This document shows, piece by piece, positions 62,335-64,000 of a stretch of 64,000 bases of DNA (position 1 is its first letter; the number at the start of each line of letters is the position of its first letter). The stretch covers positions 74,661,627-74,725,626 of the forward strand of contig JALGPY010000006.1 in NCBI GenBank assembly GCA_023055425.1, written 5' to 3'. The notes under the pieces are model-generated. The model had not been told where the DNA came from, did no database searches, and saw nothing but the letters and a program-made list of their open reading frames with translations. Source of the DNA: Linanthus parryae. Taxonomy: Eukaryota > Streptophyta > Magnoliopsida > Ericales > Polemoniaceae. Made by a program: the position numbers and the translations under genes.

Positions 62335-62892
62335 CCTAGAACTCCTCAACATAATGGAGTTGTTGAAAGAAAGAACATGACTCTTGAAGACATGTCAAGG
62401 ACAATGCTTCTGGAAAACAAACTGCCAAAGTACTATTGGGCAGAAGCTGTGAATACAGCAAACTACATTCTTAATAGGTGCTTGATTAGACCTATTCTGA
62501 GAAAGATCCCCTATGAGTTGTTCAAAGGAAGGAAGTCAAACATTTATTACTTCAAACCTTTTGGTTGTACATGTTTTGTCCACAATAATGGTAAGGACAA
62601 TCTTGGTAAGTTCGATGCAAGAAGTGATGAAGGTATCTTTCTTGGTTATTCACAGACAAGCAAAGCATATAGAGTTTATAATAAGAGAACCAAGCTCGTT
62701 GAAGAGAGAATTCATGTTATTTTTTATGAAAGCTATGATGGTTCTTTGAGTGATGGTTTTGCAGATCTCAATATGAATAAGCATGTTTCAGACACTGAAG
62801 AAGAATTCTCAAAAGAATCCGAGGAAATGTCACTGGACCAAGACAAGCATTTTCAAGGTCTTGAAACACAAATTCAAAGCCTTGAAACATGA
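62335..62892 (+). pseudogene. Integrase C-part of the Copia element
   Basis: Resumes with PRTPQHNGVVERKN (catalytic Glu), then YYWAEAVNTANYILNR, KPFGCTCFVHN and GIFLGYSQTSKAYRVYN, standard Copia integrase blocks. Stop at 62890, after a tail with FQGLETQIQSLET encoded by two of the CAAG-CTTG words. Confidence 0.9.
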
Positions 62893-63063
62893 TCTTTAGA
62901 GAAAACATGAGAACAAGCTGCTACTTCAAGTTCTCAGAGACATGAGAAACAAATTGGAGAGCCTGAACCATGGACACCAAGAAAGAGATTCAAATATCTC
63001 TCATCTCATCATGCTGATAACATTATTTCTGACCCAACCACTGGTACACAGACTAGATCTAAG

Positions 63064-64000
63064 TTGAAAAATCTTTGTGCTTTTAATTCTTTTATTTCTC
63101 TTGTAGAACCTAAAACTGTGAAGGAAGCATTACAAGAAGCAGACTGGATTATAGCTATGCAAAGTGAACTCAATGAGTTTGAAAGGAACAAGGTCTGGAA
63201 CCTAGTTCCTCCACCAAGAAATCAGTCTGTCATTGGCACCAGATGGGTATTAAAAAACAAGTTAGATGAGAATGGAAAGGTGATCAGGAATAAAGTTAGA
63301 CTGGTAGCTCAAGGCTACAATCAAGAAGAAGGTATTAACTATGAAGAAACTTTTGCTCCTGTTTCCAGGTTAGAAGCAATTATAATTCTACTTGCATTTG
63401 CATCTCACAAAAACATGAAACTGTTTCTAATGGATGTGAAGTGTGTTTTTCTAAATGGTTATCTGCTAGAAGAAGTTTATGTTGCTAAACCTACAGGTTT
63501 TGAGAATGACATGTTTCCAGATCATGTTTAAATTTTGACAAAGCTCTTTATGGTTTAAAACAAGCTCCAAGAGCTTGGTATGAAAGATTGTCTAAGTTTC
63601 TGCTTGAAAATGATTTTAGAAGAGGATTGGTAGACAAAACCCTTTTCATAAAGACTCATGAGAAAGATATGCTTGTAGTTCAAATTTATAGTGATGATAT
63701 TTTGTTTGGAGCTACTAATGATCTTCTGTGCAAGGATTTCTCAAGTCTTATGAGCAGGGAATTTGAAATGAGCTTGATGGGAGAATTGAACTTCTTTCTT
63801 GGACTTAAAATTCATAAAATGAAGAAGGGCGTTTTTTACATCAAAGCAAGTACACAAAAGACTTGCTAAGCAAGTACAATATGTATCAATCCAAAGAGAT
63901 TAAGACTCCCATGAGTTCTACACTATCTTTAGACAAGGATGAATCTGGTATGAGTGTAAATGTAAAGGAGTATAGAGGTATGATTGGATCACTACTCTAT
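63064..64000 (+). pseudogene. Reverse transcriptase of the Copia element
   Basis: Blocks WNLVPPPRNQSVIGTRWV, RLVAQGYNQEEGINYEETFA, FLMDVKCVFLNGYLLEEVYV, then after a shift near 63530 ALYGLKQAPRAWYERL and the catalytic IYSDDILFG (Copia usually YVDD), then LMGELNFFLGLKI. The last part, with PMSSTLSLDKDESG and YRGMIGSLLY, runs off the window in another frame. RNase H and the 3' LTR lie beyond. Confidence 0.92.

Larger units (their letters stand above)
56990..64000 (+). mobile_element. Ty1/Copia retrotransposon, SIRE/Maximus-like, degenerate
   Basis: Probable 5' LTR, primer site, gag with zinc knuckle, protease, integrase and RT in Copia order, running off the right edge. Several stops and shifts, and a 1.4-kb solo LTR in the integrase, make it defective. 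Near-palindromes TTTCAAGGCCTTGAAA and relatives recur from the LTR through the coding part. Confidence 0.88.

Overview
The window is nuclear DNA of a flowering plant, most likely a eudicot. The evidence is a spliced 12-oxophytodienoate reductase gene with GT-AG introns, a relic of a JAW-type TCP transcription factor with its miR319 site, FAR1-type MULE transposase genes, TTTAGGG repeats and a dense nest of plant LTR retrotransposons. The family or species cannot be named from sequence alone.

Layout. 1-4.8 kb: 5' LTR, gag, protease, RT and integrase of a decayed Ty3/Gypsy element on the minus strand, with a solo Copia-type LTR (TSD CTTCT) in its gag. 4.9-5.6 kb: truncated TCP pseudogene. 7.4-12.0 kb: intact five-exon OPR gene (minus), with several MITEs in its introns. 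12.48-23.26 kb: the centrepiece, a 10.8-kb Mutator-like element (MULE) with 9-bp target duplications (AATAAATTT). It appears fully intact: an 816-residue FAR1-type transposase (plus) is divergently arranged with an 11-exon, 1256-residue Ulp1-type protease gene and a small GRF zinc-finger/membrane protein (both minus). 24.2-34.9 kb: a LINE (minus) split by a 7.5-kb LTR element (TSD GGCGG) that lacks pol and carries a small Cys-rich reading frame where gag should be. 35.4-37.1 and 40.7-42.6 kb: two related short, protein-less LTR elements. 43.3-55.0 kb: a decayed relative of the MULE transposase, split by an 8.9-kb Athila-like element (TSD TTAAC) that keeps only gag and protease relics. 57-64 kb: a SIRE-like Ty1/Copia element running off the right edge, with a 1.4-kb solo LTR (TSD CCTAG) in its integrase.

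The only genes with intact reading frames are OPR and the three MULE genes. In the MULE, the transposase has its DDE residues, a SWIM finger and a zinc knuckle. The Ulp1-like protein keeps a C48 His/Asp/Cys triad. A TTTCTATCC-like motif is scattered through most non-coding parts of the element and is always oriented with transcription. Several retroelements here each carry their own cluster of short inverted-repeat words, often of the form TTCGnnCGAA, which standard annotation does not explain. Coordinates and splice junctions were worked out by hand and checked for phase.
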